Origin: Colius striatus
Taxonomy: Eukaryota; Chordata; Aves; Coliiformes; Coliidae
Reading direction: 5' to 3'
DNA: 64,000 nt
Assembly: GCF_028858725.1 (NCBI RefSeq)
Contig: NC_084769.1
Span: 8,743,501 to 8,807,500, forward strand
In this document: piece by piece, positions 22,601 to 37,600 of the stretch
Position numbering within the stretch: the first letter of the stretch is position 1
Layout: every line of letters begins with the position of its first letter
Program-made: the position numbers and the translations under genes
The notes under the pieces: generated by a model
The model's input: only the letters and a program-made list of their open reading frames with translations
What the model was told of the DNA's origin: nothing
Databases searched by the model: none

Positions 22601-25600
22601 CTCTTGTATCGAGGGGCCCAGAACTGAACACAGCACTCGAGGTGCAGCCTCACTGATGCTCAGTACAGGGGCATAGTCGCTTTCTTGGTCCTGCATGTCA
22701 CCCTACTTCTGATATAAGCCAAGATGCCATTGGCCGCCTTGGCCACTTTGACACACTGTTGGATCATGTTCAGCCACTGTGGATCAGCTCCCCCAAGTCC
22801 TTTTCTGCTGGACAGTTTTCCAGTCATTCATCTCTCAGCCTGTAGCATCACATGGGGATGTTGTGGCCCAAATACAGGATCGTGAACAGTAATTCAGAAT
22901 CATCATGAAGAAACAGCAATTTAATGAATAAAAACAACAGAAAAGCCCTCCAAAAATAATATCCTTCTATAGCTATTTGTTTTTCTATCTTAATGCACCT
23001 GGAAGATAAACCAGAAAGAGACCATTTTGATTTCAGCCTAGTTCTGACTCTACTTTCCAGAGTTTCGGGTTTCTTATTCCCACTCCTGTTGTTCCTCCCA
23101 TCCCATAGAAAAGTGGTTATTTTCTTTTTTTTTTTGATAGTTCTTAAAATTGCATTGTATCTTTCCAGTAGGGCCAGAGTTGGAGGTACATCTTATTCCT
23201 GTTTATATGTACATTGAAGAAAAAATATCCTATGCGTGAAATTGCTTTTAGCCCAGGTCATTAGGAGTAGCTGAGGGATAGGCCGTAACCTGGATTTGTT
23301 CTACAGAAATTGAAGATAGGGTGACATTTGTCCTTTAGTGCTCTTCTCTGCCTGTGCTTGGCTAACTTGTGGCTTTGAGTGCTGTCAGCAAAATGAAAAG
23401 GATACAGTCTTGTTGGACCACCCCATTTCTGTTGTACTTCTCAGAGCAGCTAAATAAATGCACTACCTGTGGAGCATTTGTTCCCCTCTATCTCATCCTT
23501 TTGTTAAAATTGCTGTTGTGTTAGACCTAAGGTGTGTAACTTAGAGGAATATATACAAAAATGACATCTGTTATGGACAGGAAATAATTGGACCAAAGGT
23601 GCATGGTCATGGTTTGTGGTTTGCAGACCGGGGCTCTGTTAATGACATTCTCATGAGAGGTTCTTACCTCAAGTGCTATTTCCTTTAGGTTTTAAAATTG
23701 TCTTCATGACTATTATGTAAGTAACCTTCAAGTGACATTGTTTTCGTGTCATAGCCTCAGAAACATTTATTCTAGGTGAGAGAGCACATAGAACAATTCC
23801 CATTAGTGCAGTTGAGAGTGTTGTGGAGAGTCTTTTGGCCGTCCCTCCAGAGATCTCTCAGGCAGATCAGTGTGGAGCTACTTTGCAATTTCAGGGTGTG
23901 AGCTTGCAAGGTGGATATGACTCTAGAGATTCTTCACCACTGGTAGTTGGGTTGTGGATTAGTAGAGTGAACTTAGAAGGAACCTTTGATAGTTCACCCT
24001 GTTTGTGGTATGAATATTCCCCCCTAAAAAAGGCTTCCATCTGCACAGGCCAGAAGATGGGTGGGAGGACCCCATTGCCTCCTGGAGAAGATGTTGAAGG
24101 GAAGTCACTAGGGAATATCAGCACCATATATATATGTTTATTGATAGTGTGTGAGGGGTGTGTGTATGTGGTTCTCTATATGCACATATGTATGCAGAGT
24201 TGGTGTACTGCTTTTGGATACTTTGTAGCTTATCTTCTGAAGGTCCTGGTTACTCCACAAAACTTTTCACCTTGATGTTTTTGTTTGATTTTGGTGATTT
24301 TTGTTGCTGGTTCTTTGTGTTTGTGTTGTGGGATGTTTTTTGTTTGTTTTTCTCTCTCCTCTAGTAGATGAGCTAATAGGCCTACAGAAGCACTTCGGGT
24401 AGCTGAAAGTGAAGAAATAAAAAGGAAAACATCTAAATGATCAAGGTTGAATTCAGGTTTTCACCTTTGGGATTTTGTAAATTAGTTCTGTGTCACAGAT
24501 TTTAATAGAAATCTGCTTATAATTTAATATTCATCTGTACAGTGTCTTGCTTTCTTACAGCTAAGTGCCCCAAATTCATTGCGGGAAAGCAGAGTTCATG
24601 TCTCATTTAATGACACGTGCCTGCCTGTCTCCATGGAAGCCCTCTTGCCGCTCTTCAGTGCTATGTAGCAAGCAAGACAAGCTGTGATTTACTGGGAAAC
24701 TGTAATCCAGTATTGATACTACCTTTTGATATCCTGAATTTCGTTTCTGTAGTGACAGTGATGCTGCTCTGAAGAACACAGGGTGTGTCTCATCCCCTTG
24801 TGAATCATACGTTAGTCAGACAGACTTTGCCCTGTATGAAGTGCTTATGGAAATGGTATACTTGTGAAATCTAGCTTGCCTCTGATAGCCATACTTTCAC
24901 GTGATATAAATATTTGCTCTAAGTGATAGTGGTAGAGTAGAACTGATTAATCTGAACAAAGCCTCACCTTTAGTTTAAAAAAAACCCTCAAACCACTGTT
25001 ACTAGATTGTGCATTCAGAGAACTGAAGATTTTTACCAGCTTTCGTTCTTTTTTAAAAACTTATCTTTTAGCCTCATTTACCACATTTTTAAGCTCTGTT
25101 TTAACTCAAGTACCTACATATATGTTTAATTATGAAAATCAGACTTACTGTTTACTGAGTGTATCACCATAGTCTCTGGCAGCCCTAGCTATTAGTGTCC
25201 AGAGCCTTCAGCACCAACCTCACTTATCCATCCTTTCCTCATCACTCAGAATTTTGTATGCCAATTACAGTTTTTCCCTTGGATCTTTTCCCAGATACAG
25301 CCCTCCATGAACACTGCCAAAGGCTGGTTCTGCCCCTGTGCATGGGCAAGAGTTAACAGCATCTCCCTTCCCTGTCTTTTGGGCAAGGGCCTTCCTCACG
25401 TGGAAGGGAGAGTGTAACAAAGGAGACTTGGTACTCTAAGAGATATGAAGCATTGCGTTGGAGACTTGCTGATATGCTTTAATATTCAGAGACCACAAGC
25501 CATGTGGGGTGTCCCCCCTCTTTTTTTTTTTCCTTTTTTTGGAAGCCTAAAAATGTGACTTTTTTTTTGAATCAGAAGACTTCTTGCTGAGTAGGCCATA

Positions 25601-28600
25601 GTATTTTTAGATATGCTGATTTTATGTCTGAATATGGCCTTTTAATGTAAAATGCATCTTTCATTTGACTGTTTTCCTTTGAGTGTGCTGTCTGTGTGTG
25701 TGCTGGGCAGTCTCCCACACCACAGGCAGCTAAACAGCCTGGTAGCTGCAACAGTTTAGCTTGTTTTCTTTGAAATACCAAGTTTAATAATCAAACAGGA
25801 TCTACTTTTTTGCTTGTTAAAACACTTCTGATCTAGTTGTAGGTTTATGTAGCCTTCAGGCTCCAAAGTTCCTGTGTAGATTTAGCTTTAAAATCTATGT
25901 GCCACAGTTCCCGATTGGCAGGGGAAGGTAGAGGGAATGAGTCAGTATTTGTTGGTTTTCTTAGTAATTTTCTTGTGGCACTACAGCCTCTTTGAACAGT
26001 ATAGATACTGTGTAGAGTTCTGCTCAGTGTGACAGATTATAGAGATGTCAGTTTGTGGAATTTGTGATTTTTTTTTTTTTAATGTTTCTTTCTTTTAGGA
26101 AATAGATATTTAAGAAAATTCTAACTTGAGTCTGCAAAGTCTTGAGTTGCATGTACTGAGTTCAGGCACATAGAGTGCATAATACTGATATCTTCATGAG
26201 ATGTGAATTTCTTTCTGGTATTTAGTTTCTCTTTTTTTGTTATCTTAAAAGGTCAGGTTCACAGCTTTCAAAATACTTCTCTTGTGAAGCATTTTTTGGT
26301 GTTGGATGAGGTCCTGTGCTAACCACTTTGTTATCTAGAGAAAAATACACCTACTTTTGAGGTTACATTTCTCTTGGCCCAGCACTAATGTGTGCAATTA
26401 ATGTCAATGATAGAAGTTGTGTAGTTGTTAGCAGGCAGGTGAGCAAGCTGTCAACTGCTGCATCAGTAGCATCACAGCAAAACCCACTGCAACTGCACTC
26501 CTCCTAGCCTGTGAAAACCACCCTTTTACTATATTTGTCAGTTTTACTGCTGTGTTATTGACATAAATGTATGGATTGTTAGCGTTAGTACTGCCTTATA
26601 CTGCCTGAGATCTTCCGGGTTTATAGCAAACTGCTGAAAATTGTAGAAGTGCTACTACAGTGCTTTGTGATTTTGCTGATGGTGCTGATTTGGGTAGTAC
26701 AGCTGTCTGGCTGTCAAGAAAAGGAGAACTTTGTCTGTTTAAAAACTTAGGGGTAGGCTGTAACTCTTGAATGTAGTGTGCATTTAGACTGCATATTTTA
26801 GAGCTCTTCTATAATAACACTTCCAGCAGCTGGATAGTCTTGGTACTGTGAGCTTTGTAGTTATGTTTCATTAATATATTGGTAATTCCTTCATTTGTCA
26901 TACAATGAAAAATGAGATATAGATGTATATATCTCTCTATAGCACATTCTCGAAATCATGTGAGTAAAGATGTGTGATTTTCCTTTTCCTTAGTCTTATT
27001 AAACACATTTTCAGAACTGTTTTTCATTTAAGTGGAATTTCTTTTGCTACCGCTGTCATTATCAGCTGTCAGTACTCGCCGCCTACAACAGTACATCTTG
27101 GGAAGTGCTTGTGAATGAGTGATGGCCAACTCTGCCACATGCCCAGCTGGCAGTCTGTGGGCAAGGCAATTTTTTTTCCTCTATAGTTAGCAGTTCCAAA
27201 AAAACTTTCACCACTAACACTTATTATATGAAAATATTTTTATAGAAATGGGAACTGCTGAGCAGAGAAGAGCTACTCTGAATCTAAATGATATTCTGAA
27301 GTATTGATAGGTTGAATTATGTACTTTGTGTTCTGTAGTAAAATTTTTACTAGAATAGAAGTCAGCAGTGATGCCTGGTTTGTGGTAGGGAGTATTGGTT
27401 TACCTTTTAAAGAAGTTGTTCTTTGTTTGTTTGGGCTTTTTTTTTTAAGCAAAGTCAATGGGTTTTTTTGATAGGGAAAGAGAGATCCATTAATTAAAAG
27501 GGGGAGATATCTCTGGTATTTGTGGTAGTAAATATTATAACCTAATTTCTTTTTGCCTTGATAGGTATACAAAGCTTGGATATGCTGGTAATACTGAACC
27601 CCAGTTCATTATTCCTTCATGTAAGTATTTGTTACTTGTGTATGAATGCTGAAGTTACACGTGCTCTGCTTAATAAAAAAACCTCTGTTTTGCTATGGAT
27701 GCTCAGTTTTTAAAGACACATTTGTTAAAGTAGATGTTAATATTTGAAGTGAATTTGTTGGAAATGGAAATAACATTACAGTAGCATAGCTATATTGACT
27801 TTTGAGAAAGTTCTTCCCCTATTAGTGATTCCTCAGGTGAAAATTTGGTTGATTGTAACTAGAAAAAACAGTTTAAAAATTGGATGGTTTAATATCTTCA
27901 ACGTTTAAAATGTTATACTTGCCAGGTATTTTTCAGCATTACAGCTGTGTTAATTTATTATGTTTTGCATATAGAACAAGAAAACATTTCCCTCTTTTTC
28001 CTTCCATCAAAGTTGCTTATTTATTCACTCCTTGACTTCTGAACTGTTTCTCCCACAAGTGATATGTCTTCACTCTAGAGAGTGGAACTCAAATTGGACC
28101 CCTTTAGGCATGATCCACCTTTTGACCTCCTGCACCACTTGGCAGTTTGTTGTTATTCATCTGTGCCAAAGTAATCACATATTACATCCTGGTAAAAAGG
28201 AATAATTAGTACATCCAGTTTTCCTTCTACATGCAACAGGAAATTGCTGGAGCTAATAATAATTATCCATCATCACTGTAAAATAGAACTTGGTGGTTCA
28301 GACTCAATGTTATTTTTTTTGTAGAGAAATCTTTTTAAAAGATATTTTCCTGGAAAGATAAGATTATTGCACTCTTTTGTTTTCGTACAAATGAGACAGT
28401 CATTTCAATCTCTTCTCTATTGGCTTCTAATCTGTAGTTCTTTATTTGTTTGGTTTTCCAAATGAACTCCATTTAGTTTATCTCAGTGGGATATAAAATG
28501 TCCTGGACAGTTTTGTTTTTCAGACAAATACTTGTTTTAACATTAGATTTGAAAAGTTACCAAACCATTGGAAAAAAACTGATATTAACTTCAGAGCAGT

Positions 28601-31600
28601 CATTAAATGAAAAATGGGCAAGTGGTTATTTTCTACATCTTCAGGTTTGATTTAAATAATTTAAAAATAACTGTCATGTTCTGAAAAAGGAGAAGAGATA
28701 CCATGACATTTTAAGCAAGTTCTGGGAATGAAATAACCTGTTAGATCATTAAGCAGAGATATTCATACAATGAAGATAATACTGAAGTAGAAAAGAAAGA
28801 GTGGGAAATGAGAGGGGTTTTTTTGACAGTTTTTTGATATAATGTGGCATATATTAAAGAAAAAAATCAAGGAAATCCACATGCTGCTATGGCTGAAATG
28901 GCCCTTGACTGTACTTCTCTTAATGAAAAAGGCATTTTTCTCAATTGTACTATAATGCAAGTTAGATAATTTCACTACTTGCATGAATTTGCTTTAATCC
29001 TCTCCCTCATAGAATCAAATAAAATACCACTAGTGTAACCCACATTAGAGAAACAAAAAGAGAGTATAGTAGTACCTAATTTCAATGGTACAAAAACCCT
29101 GTGGATCTCTCCAAAGCACTTTTGTGTCTTTAATTTCCTTAATGTTATCCTCAGTGGAAAACTAGTCTGATTTCACCTTTGACTTCAGCAATGGTGGTTG
29201 CATTTTATCAGTTTGATTCTCTAAAAAAAATATTTGTGGTTAAACAGGTTTGAGCAGCATTCCTTCTCTCTCATTCACTTGCTACTTATCTTATTCACTT
29301 CAGCTCTTAACGTTTTTTTTCCCTCTTTATGTTGTGTTTTTAATTTAATTCTGAATATGCTCCTGTAGAGATAAGTACTTGCTTGAAAACTGGAGTAAAT
29401 GAAAATAGAGTGATCCATTTTTTTGAAGATACCTCACTGCCACCTTCCCTGGCTGCTTTTTGGATCTTAACAGATCATTAATTTTGCTTAGTTTTTCTTC
29501 TCTTGATTTTTTTTTCCTGCTATATGTTAAAATAGGAGTCAGTTTCATTCCATTATCTAGCAGTTTTCTTGATTTATCATCTCTTTCAGTTTATCTGTCA
29601 TAGTTCACATGTTACATAGACCTTTCTTTGCCTGTAAAAGTTTTGAGTAGCTGTTAAGCACAAACACTTATTTGTTACAAGTATGCTTTTTCCTAAAAGC
29701 TCTTAATTCTTGTGCCAAGCAAACCAAAGGCAAACCACTCGGAGATACTGCTGGAGTGCTGCCCATCTTCAGACACTGTGGTAGCCGAGCTCTGTTTTCA
29801 GCAAGGTTTATTTTCCTGTTTGTATTTTCAGGATATGATTCTTGGTTCAGGTTGTTTCCATTTAATTTCTGACTTTGAAAGCCAGAACTGAACAGACTAG
29901 CCTCAAAGGCAGCAGCATATTGACAGCCTCCATCTCTTTATGGGCGTGTAACAAGGTGAAACCACTTTGACTTCAAAGTTTCTAATCCTGTGGCAAGTGA
30001 TGGTATTTTACTTGAAAATTTTTGAAGACAGCACACATCTGGACAGAAAAATTTCCTCAAATGTGTGGGCTCTGTAAAAATATTTGGCAACAGTCTTCTT
30101 TTCACTTGCAGCAAATACTGGCCTTGTGACATCTCCTCCGCGCTGTTTAGCTTCCTCCAGCCTTTTGCTTCCTCTCTGCTTTTCTGTAAGCTGTTAGAGA
30201 AGTTACAGTATGGTTCAGTTTTCTTCCTGAAGAGCTCAATGTCTTCTGTTCAGTCTTTCACAACATTTAACTTTGTAATTGCTCTGGCTGCACAGCTCTG
30301 CTTTTGTTGCCCTTCATGGAAAGAGGAGAGAGAAGGATGAGAACCATTAATAAACTAAAAGTGCTTTATCCTAGTGTGCTCTTGATTTCCAGCTCCTCTA
30401 GCTGTGCTGCCTTGAGTCTGCTGGCCATGAGACAGCAGCAGCTGCTTTCATAAAAATCTTAGTTGTGAGCAAACACATTTTTTTTTTTTTTTTTTTTACT
30501 GAAGGTGAGAATTAGCAAAATAATTCTGCTTTTGAAAGAGCTTTTGGATTATGGCTTTTGAGTAATTGATGCTGTTATTAATGGTTTTTTAAATATATAT
30601 ACACACTTGTATGAATTTCCTCATTTGTCAAAAGGATTGTGTTTAAAGGCAGTTAGAAAGACTTGAAAACATACAGCAGGTGTTGCTGGTGCTGCAGCCC
30701 TGGTAGCCAGGAAGCTAATGTGGAAGGTGCAGGAAGGGGTCATCTGTGTTCCTGTGATATCTAATCACTGATCCATCTTTCCAGGATCCCCTGTTTAGCC
30801 TTAGCCAATGTTTTTCTAATAAAACCTTTTCTCTTTATTTATAATGAGTGATCATCTCAGAAGGAATAAATTGCCAAGATACAAGATCTTAACTTTTGCC
30901 AGTTATTGCTGGAAGTGGAGGAGAGACTTATATTTTTTCTTAAATTCTCCATCCTGTTCTTAACCATAAGATAAGGATAGGATTTAAAGGGAGAAGTTAA
31001 ACACAGACTTTGTGAAGATCTATTTAAAGCATCTAAAGGTGCATCATACAGCCATAAAAATTTCAGTCATTTTAAAATGACTCCTTTTATTTTTTGTCCT
31101 CTTTTCTTTTTCTGTATGCCTTAGTTTCCTACCTTCTTTTGTACATGTTTTTAACTTACTCAGTTGCTATTCCATCCCTTTTGTGTGGCAAATCTCACTT
31201 TAACATGTCCAGAAACCAAATGGAAACAACTTTTCCTTTCTTGTTCTTTATATAGCTTCCATGACTGCATTCTTTTAAAAAATGAGTATTATTAGCAGAG
31301 CATACACAAGTAGCACACTTGTGGAATAAAATGAGATCTGCAGGGATACTCTTAGTGATTCTTCTAATTCTTTTTTCTCTCTGATTGCATCTTGAATGTC
31401 TAACAATTAAATCTGTATTTAGGTCTGTATTGTCTTTATAAATCCTAATTGTGTTTACCTATGACTGGAATTCAAATTATCTGCGTATTTAGCTTTTCTG
31501 TGCCTAAGCTTGAAACAAAGGATGAATGCAATTATGATGTGTTCCTATTTTTGAATGCTGGGGTTTTTTTAGTGCAGAACATAAGATCTACAGTATTGTT

Positions 31601-34600
31601 TGTGTTCTCTGTTGAAGGTATTGCTATCAAAGAATCAGCAAAAGTGGTCGATCAAGCACAAAGGAGGGTTTTGAAAGGTGTTGATGACTTAGACTTCTTT
31701 ATCGGGGATGAAGCAATAGAAAAACCAACTTATGCAACCAAGGTATGGAGAGAAATGTTGAAAATAATTTCCCAATACTCTTTAGAAAGCATTAGCTATA
31801 TAGTAAAGAGCTTCTTAGGAATGCATTTTGTTGAACTTTAGCCTTATTTTCTTATTAACTGTGTTTTAATAGAAAAGATTTGGTATTAGTTGTGTTGACC
31901 TTCAGGAGCCTGTGGGAATTCGCAAAACAGTACGTGAATACATATTCCTTTTGAAATGAAGGGAGCTGGGAGAGTATTGAGCAGAATTCTCACGTGCTTT
32001 CCTGTTCCTTGCCATCTGCAATCAGCAACATCAGAGAGAGGCATGATACTGGTCTGGGGACAGCCTTTGATTTAGCCTAATGCCACCGTTCTGCTGCACA
32101 GAGAAAAGCGCAGTTTATTGTCTCTGTTATTGAAGGTTGGAATCTGAAGTTTAAATAGGTGTCAGGTTGGAAGGGGGAAAACCCAATGCAAGATTTCTTG
32201 CATGTGTAAATCATACACTTGTTCACCATTCTGTTTACAATTTTGTTTACTCTTCTGCAACAGTGGCCCATCCGCCATGGTATAGTTGAAGACTGGGACT
32301 TGATGGAGAGGTTTATGGAACAAGTAATCTTTAAGTATCTAAGGGCAGAACCCGAGGACCATTATTTTCTTTTGGTAGGTAAAATTGTCCTACTTATGAA
32401 AATGCATGTGACTAGAAAGAATGTTTGTGCTGATTTATGTAAGAATTAGCATGCTTATCTTGAAAACCAAAGTAAATATAAATTACCTGGACCTTTCCTG
32501 ACTTTGCTTATCCCATCCATGTTCTTTAATTTTATAAAGAAGTCAAAAGTGTTTGAACTGAAACATTTTCTCATTTCCTCCAAATTACATCTACTTCATT
32601 TTTTTCACTGAATTCAATGATAATGTTTACATTTTTTGAGGCTAAAGTTGATCTCATTAATTGATATCATGAATATTTATAGATCTCATTAGTATTTATA
32701 AGCATATAAATGGTGGCTGTGAGGAGATTGGGACAACCCTATATTCTATTGTATCTAGCAACAGGACAAGGTGTAATGGGATGAAGCTGGAACACAAAAA
32801 GTTCCATTTAAACATAAGAAAAAACTACTGTTGAGTTGAGGGAGCCCTGACACAGGCTGCCCAGGGAAGGTGTGGAGTCTCCTTCTTTGGGCGTGTTCAA
32901 AACCTGCCTGGACACGTTCCTGTGTGACCTGATGTAGGTGGACCTGCTTCTGTAGGGGGTTTGGACTAGGTGATGTCTAAAAGGTCACTTCCAACCCCCA
33001 CCATTCTATGATTCTATGAGAAAAGTGTTTGTGTGTTTTGACATCACATAGTTGCAATTTGTTTTTACAATGCTGCCACCTGGATGATGTGTCTAAAGAG
33101 TGAATTTTTTCCCCTTTTATTACAATCCTTCTGATTTCACGTGTTTGGGCAGATTATATCTGAATTAAGGTCAGTGTTATTCTGAACCATTTTTTGAGCA
33201 AGTTTGGAATTAGAGATACTGTCCATACTTAAAGAACCTGTAATGCAACCATCTTGAGGCAGATCTAACTAGGTTGCTCAAGGCTGTGGCCAGCCAAGCT
33301 TTTAATATATCCAAGGATTGAGATGCCATAATAACTCTAGCTCCTTTTCCAACATTTGACCACCCTTATGTTACCTGTTTTCCTCCTAATACCTACTTAG
33401 TATTCCCCGCACTGCAATTTGTCTCCCTGGCCCCTTGTCCCCTCACCTTCATGAAGATTCTCCCTCCCTCCTCTTTTTACCCTCCTGTTACCCAGTTGAT
33501 GCAATGGAAGAGTGTTATTATTTTTTTTTCTCAAATACTCTGTAGCACTACCTAAAATGTTTCAAAGGAGAGACTTGATAATGTGGTTAGCATTTTAATG
33601 AAACATTACAGCATACTCTCCCAGTGTGTTGTATCTCATTGCTTGCCTCTCAGTCGAGTACATTTCCACAGCTGATCATATCAACGTATTTTACAGTGAC
33701 GGCATTCTGAAGAGAACCAGCTTTTTTCTTTAGTGAGTCACTGAGGAATTTTAAAAATAATTGGAGTTTAGCACTTTTTTAGAAGAGTGGCATCCTTTGG
33801 CATATTTAGATTGATAGTCCTTGATCTTTCATGTGAAATCAAAAGTTATAATGAGCTAACAAACCCACAAAGGAGGCCCTCAATGTAAATTCCTAAGCAG
33901 TAATTGCTCCAATGTTTGTATTGCACTTCTTTTTTTTTTCTGTTTTCACTCAAATCATCATGTTTTTGCAATGCAGTTTGCATAAGTTCTGTTATTGTCA
34001 GAGGAGTTTCTAGATATTCTTAATTGCTCTATTTGCCTTTAAAAGCCCACTTTGCACGTTACTATTTTTACATGCTATTGTTGAATGACTCATCTTTCAA
34101 AACATAAGACTTGGTGGGTTGTGTTTTTTGAAAGTCAAGTGTTTGATTTGAATGTAAGTAAAACCTGTGGATTTTTTTTTTGTCTTGCAGACTGAGCCTC
34201 CATTAAATACTCCAGAAAATAGAGAATATACTGCTGAAATCATGTTTGAGTCTTTCAATGTTCCAGGGCTATATATTGCTGTTCAGGTAAGGGCAGGGCT
34301 GTTGGAAGTATGATAGTTTTTGTTAAGCTTAAACCAACTTCACTATGAAAACTGAATGTTTGAGATACTTTTCTGTACTTCTGGTTATCAGTTTCACCAC
34401 TATGTGTTTGATTTCCATTAATTTTTTTGGTCTGTTATCTGGGTGCCATTCCTCTGTTACCTGTATAGACGATATCTAAGCAATAGAGTATCTGTTGCAT
34501 CATAAATAAAAAACCTCCAACGTGCCACATTATAATAATGGTATTAAGCCAAGAATTGTTTACCTTTCCATAGAAAGTAGCAAAAAGGATGTTTAAACGT

Positions 34601-37600
34601 GGTTGAAAAAGCATCAGACAGGCATCAAACTACATCTATGTATCTTCTTGTTTGTAAGCTGTTGTGTACACCTATATAATATTTCATTTAAAATCTTTCA
34701 TTTCCATGCTATAAATTCCTGTGAGGGTGCTAGTCTGAGTATTGCTGGGAGGAGTACTGGAACATGGGATCTGCAATACAGTACTTTAAGTAAGATTTGG
34801 GTTTTTTGTGTCTTTTACAAGGCTGTCCTTGCCTTAGCTGCATCTTGGACGTCAAGACAAGTAGGAGAACGAACGCTGACTGGCACAGTTATAGACAGTG
34901 GCGATGGTGTCACTCATGTTATCCCTGTGGTAAGTATACATCAAAACTATACAAACAGTTTAACTGGAGAACAGCTTGTCCTGTGACTTCTCTAACGTTT
35001 ACTCCCACTCAGACTGAAGTATAACTGGGAACCTTCAAAATCAGATCATTTCCAGAGTTGAGGATTTTTACTTTGTGTAGAACAGAAGCTCTCCAACTTC
35101 TCTGCACTGAGTTCATCAGGGCATTTTATCATCTAGTGACTTAAAAGGTGATTTGCCAAGGCCATCCTAAGTGATCAATGACACTGTATTGCTTTAGCAT
35201 ATTTTCAGTTTCTTTTGCCATAAGGGTGAATGTGCTCTTTACAATAACCAGTCCAAAAAGTTTGGCATTTTTATGTTTAATTCAGTGAAATCACGTATAA
35301 AATAGAAATGATACAAGAAGATGTAGTATTGTTCACAGTTCTCTTCTGTCTGTTGACCAACATTTAGTTGTGTGCTGTTAAATATCAGTGATAAAATCAA
35401 AAAGAAAAAGGTTCCTACGTGACTGACCTTCCTCCCCTTGCCTCACATTAGTTAATGATGAATATCTGTTCCAGCATATCCAGTTGCTAAAGGCAAAAGC
35501 TATTATGATTAATAATTGACATGTACAGCTGCAGCTTCTAAACTAAAATTATTGGTTTTGCTGCAGGTATGCACTACTTTTACAAAACTACATCTTTGGC
35601 ATATTATTGAATGTAAGTGTTCTTAATTTCAAGTGGCTGCTAATACATGTCTCTCTGCCCATCTCTCCTTGGCAAGTTAAATACGTGTCTATGCACCAGA
35701 TGCATTTTTCTTTCCACAAAGAAATTGGATTGCCAATTTAAAGAAGACCTTTGAAAAGCTTCAGCATGTCACAGTAACACCAATTTTTAAGCATCATTTG
35801 TTATACCAAATAATAGCATTAGTGGTGATCAAGCTTGGTAGAATACAGTGACTAAATCTTTCTTCAGACTGCTAGATGGCCTGTTTTTACTGAGCTGTAG
35901 GAAACAATTGACACTTCAAACTTTCTGTAGGTAAAACTGTAATATAAGTTGTACGTAGTCATGGAAATTGCTTTTTTGAACAGTTGAACATTTCCCTGCT
36001 TATTTTCTATACCATTTACAGCATTAAAATCCTTTGTAGAGTGACATTTGCTTGGTTTCTGGAATTTTTAAATATGTTGAATAAATTGATGTCAATAGTA
36101 TATCACTTTTAGAATAAAATAGATAAAGAATGAACAAATACTTATCTCTGTAGTGAAGCCAGCAAGAGTGGTACATTTGGTATGAATTTATTATTTTCTG
36201 AGTTAGTGGGAGCTTTTTGCAGACTATAAGGTGTGTATAGGAAACTTTAAGCATTTAATATTAGTATGATACCTGGATTCATCTGTTTGGATGTAGCATC
36301 TGAAGAGGTTCAAGGCCAGTCGTGGAACACTTTCAGTTTCTGTATTTAGACCAGATACGTTTAACACCCCAAGGATGAGTATGATTTACAAGCGTAGCCT
36401 GATGGATGAGTATGGGCCAGTCTGATGTTCTGTCCAGTCCCAATGTGCTGAAATGATGCATTTTGTCCCTGCTTTCAGAAAATTAATTTTGGTTCCTCTG
36501 GACTGTAATGTCTTGCATCAGTGGCTGTGACTGCAGAGCCACATCATTTATTCTAAAATATTATTTCATGATACAAACTTCCTTGACCTTTTTGGTAAGA
36601 GTAATCTCATTTTGAAGAGAAAATAAAGGCCAAGGAATAGTGAGTATAGCGATTTGTCTGCCTTATGTGCTAGTGACCTTTCTGTTCCTCCTAACCTTGT
36701 AAGAATTATTAACCAATGCAAAGTGAAACACTTAACGACTGAAATGAAGCTACTGAAGATAATGAATTGAGCCAGTCTAAAAGGCTTCAATCTGACAATC
36801 ACAGGTAGTAAACAGAAGTTTAGACTCCATACCTTTCTCTCTCCCTCCTAAGCTTTGTTGCAAGGACTTCATGCATCTTTCTCACAACTAATTTTATTTA
36901 CAGGCTGAAGGCTACGTGATTGGCAGCTGTATCAAACACATTCCAATTGCCGGCCGCGACATAACGTACTTCATTCAGCAGCTGCTGAGGGAGAGAGAAG
37001 TAGGAATTCCTCCTGAGCAATCCTTGGAAACAGCTAAAGCAGTGAAGGTAATGTGAACATTGCAGACATTAAGGTTACTTCAGAGCCTGACATCTATTTT
37101 TAAAATGCAACAGTCTCTTAAAATCATTGTCCTTCCAAGTAATGGTGCTCATGTTTCTAAAGGATATAAAAATGTCTAAATAACATAATAATATGAAATA
37201 TCTTGGAGTTCACAGTTGGATTATACTCAATTTGGCTTGGGATTTTTCTCTTCAATTGTAGTCCCCCTCTCTGCACCCTTCCCTTCAATAATTATCATTG
37301 TAATGTACAGTAGGAAATGTTCTTGGTGGGATGTGTAACGTAAAAGGCTGTAATTACTCTTCTATTCTTTCTGAATGTCAATATGTTCTTTTTTTGTGGT
37401 ACAAAGCTATTCTGAAAGACATTCAGCTTAAGGCACACTTAAACCTTGTTTCTATGCCAATTCTTCAATATACTTCAGAACTCATTTTTCACAGTCACGT
37501 AAGTTTAGAGGAAAAATAGAAGAGAAGTAATTTAGCTCAGTGAGATGTGCTGGTTTTGGTGCCTCACAGAAGTGGTTTGTAGCAGCAGAGCCATTATCTA

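Larger units (their letters stand above)
10673..27564 (+). other. ACTR3: ACTR3 intron 1 (about 16.9 kb)
   Basis: The long first intron begins in the CpG island, then becomes AT-rich with no recognisable coding exon. It contains a G-quadruplex motif at its start, an antisense CR1 (22,138-22,882), several T runs and a locally repetitive AT-rich patch near 16,416-16,475. A large first intron downstream of a CpG island is typical of vertebrate housekeeping genes and is a usual place for transcriptional enhancers, but none can be named here. Confidence 0.9.

Noticed and set aside
22381..22656. Open frames on both strands at 22.4-22.7 kb as genes
   Set aside because: They lie inside a CR1 copy; the minus-strand peptide is the broken end of its reverse-transcriptase ORF.
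30478..30497. T20 tract as the poly(A) tail of a minus-strand retrocopy
   Set aside because: No gene-like body, poly(A) signal complement or target-site duplication was seen beside it.
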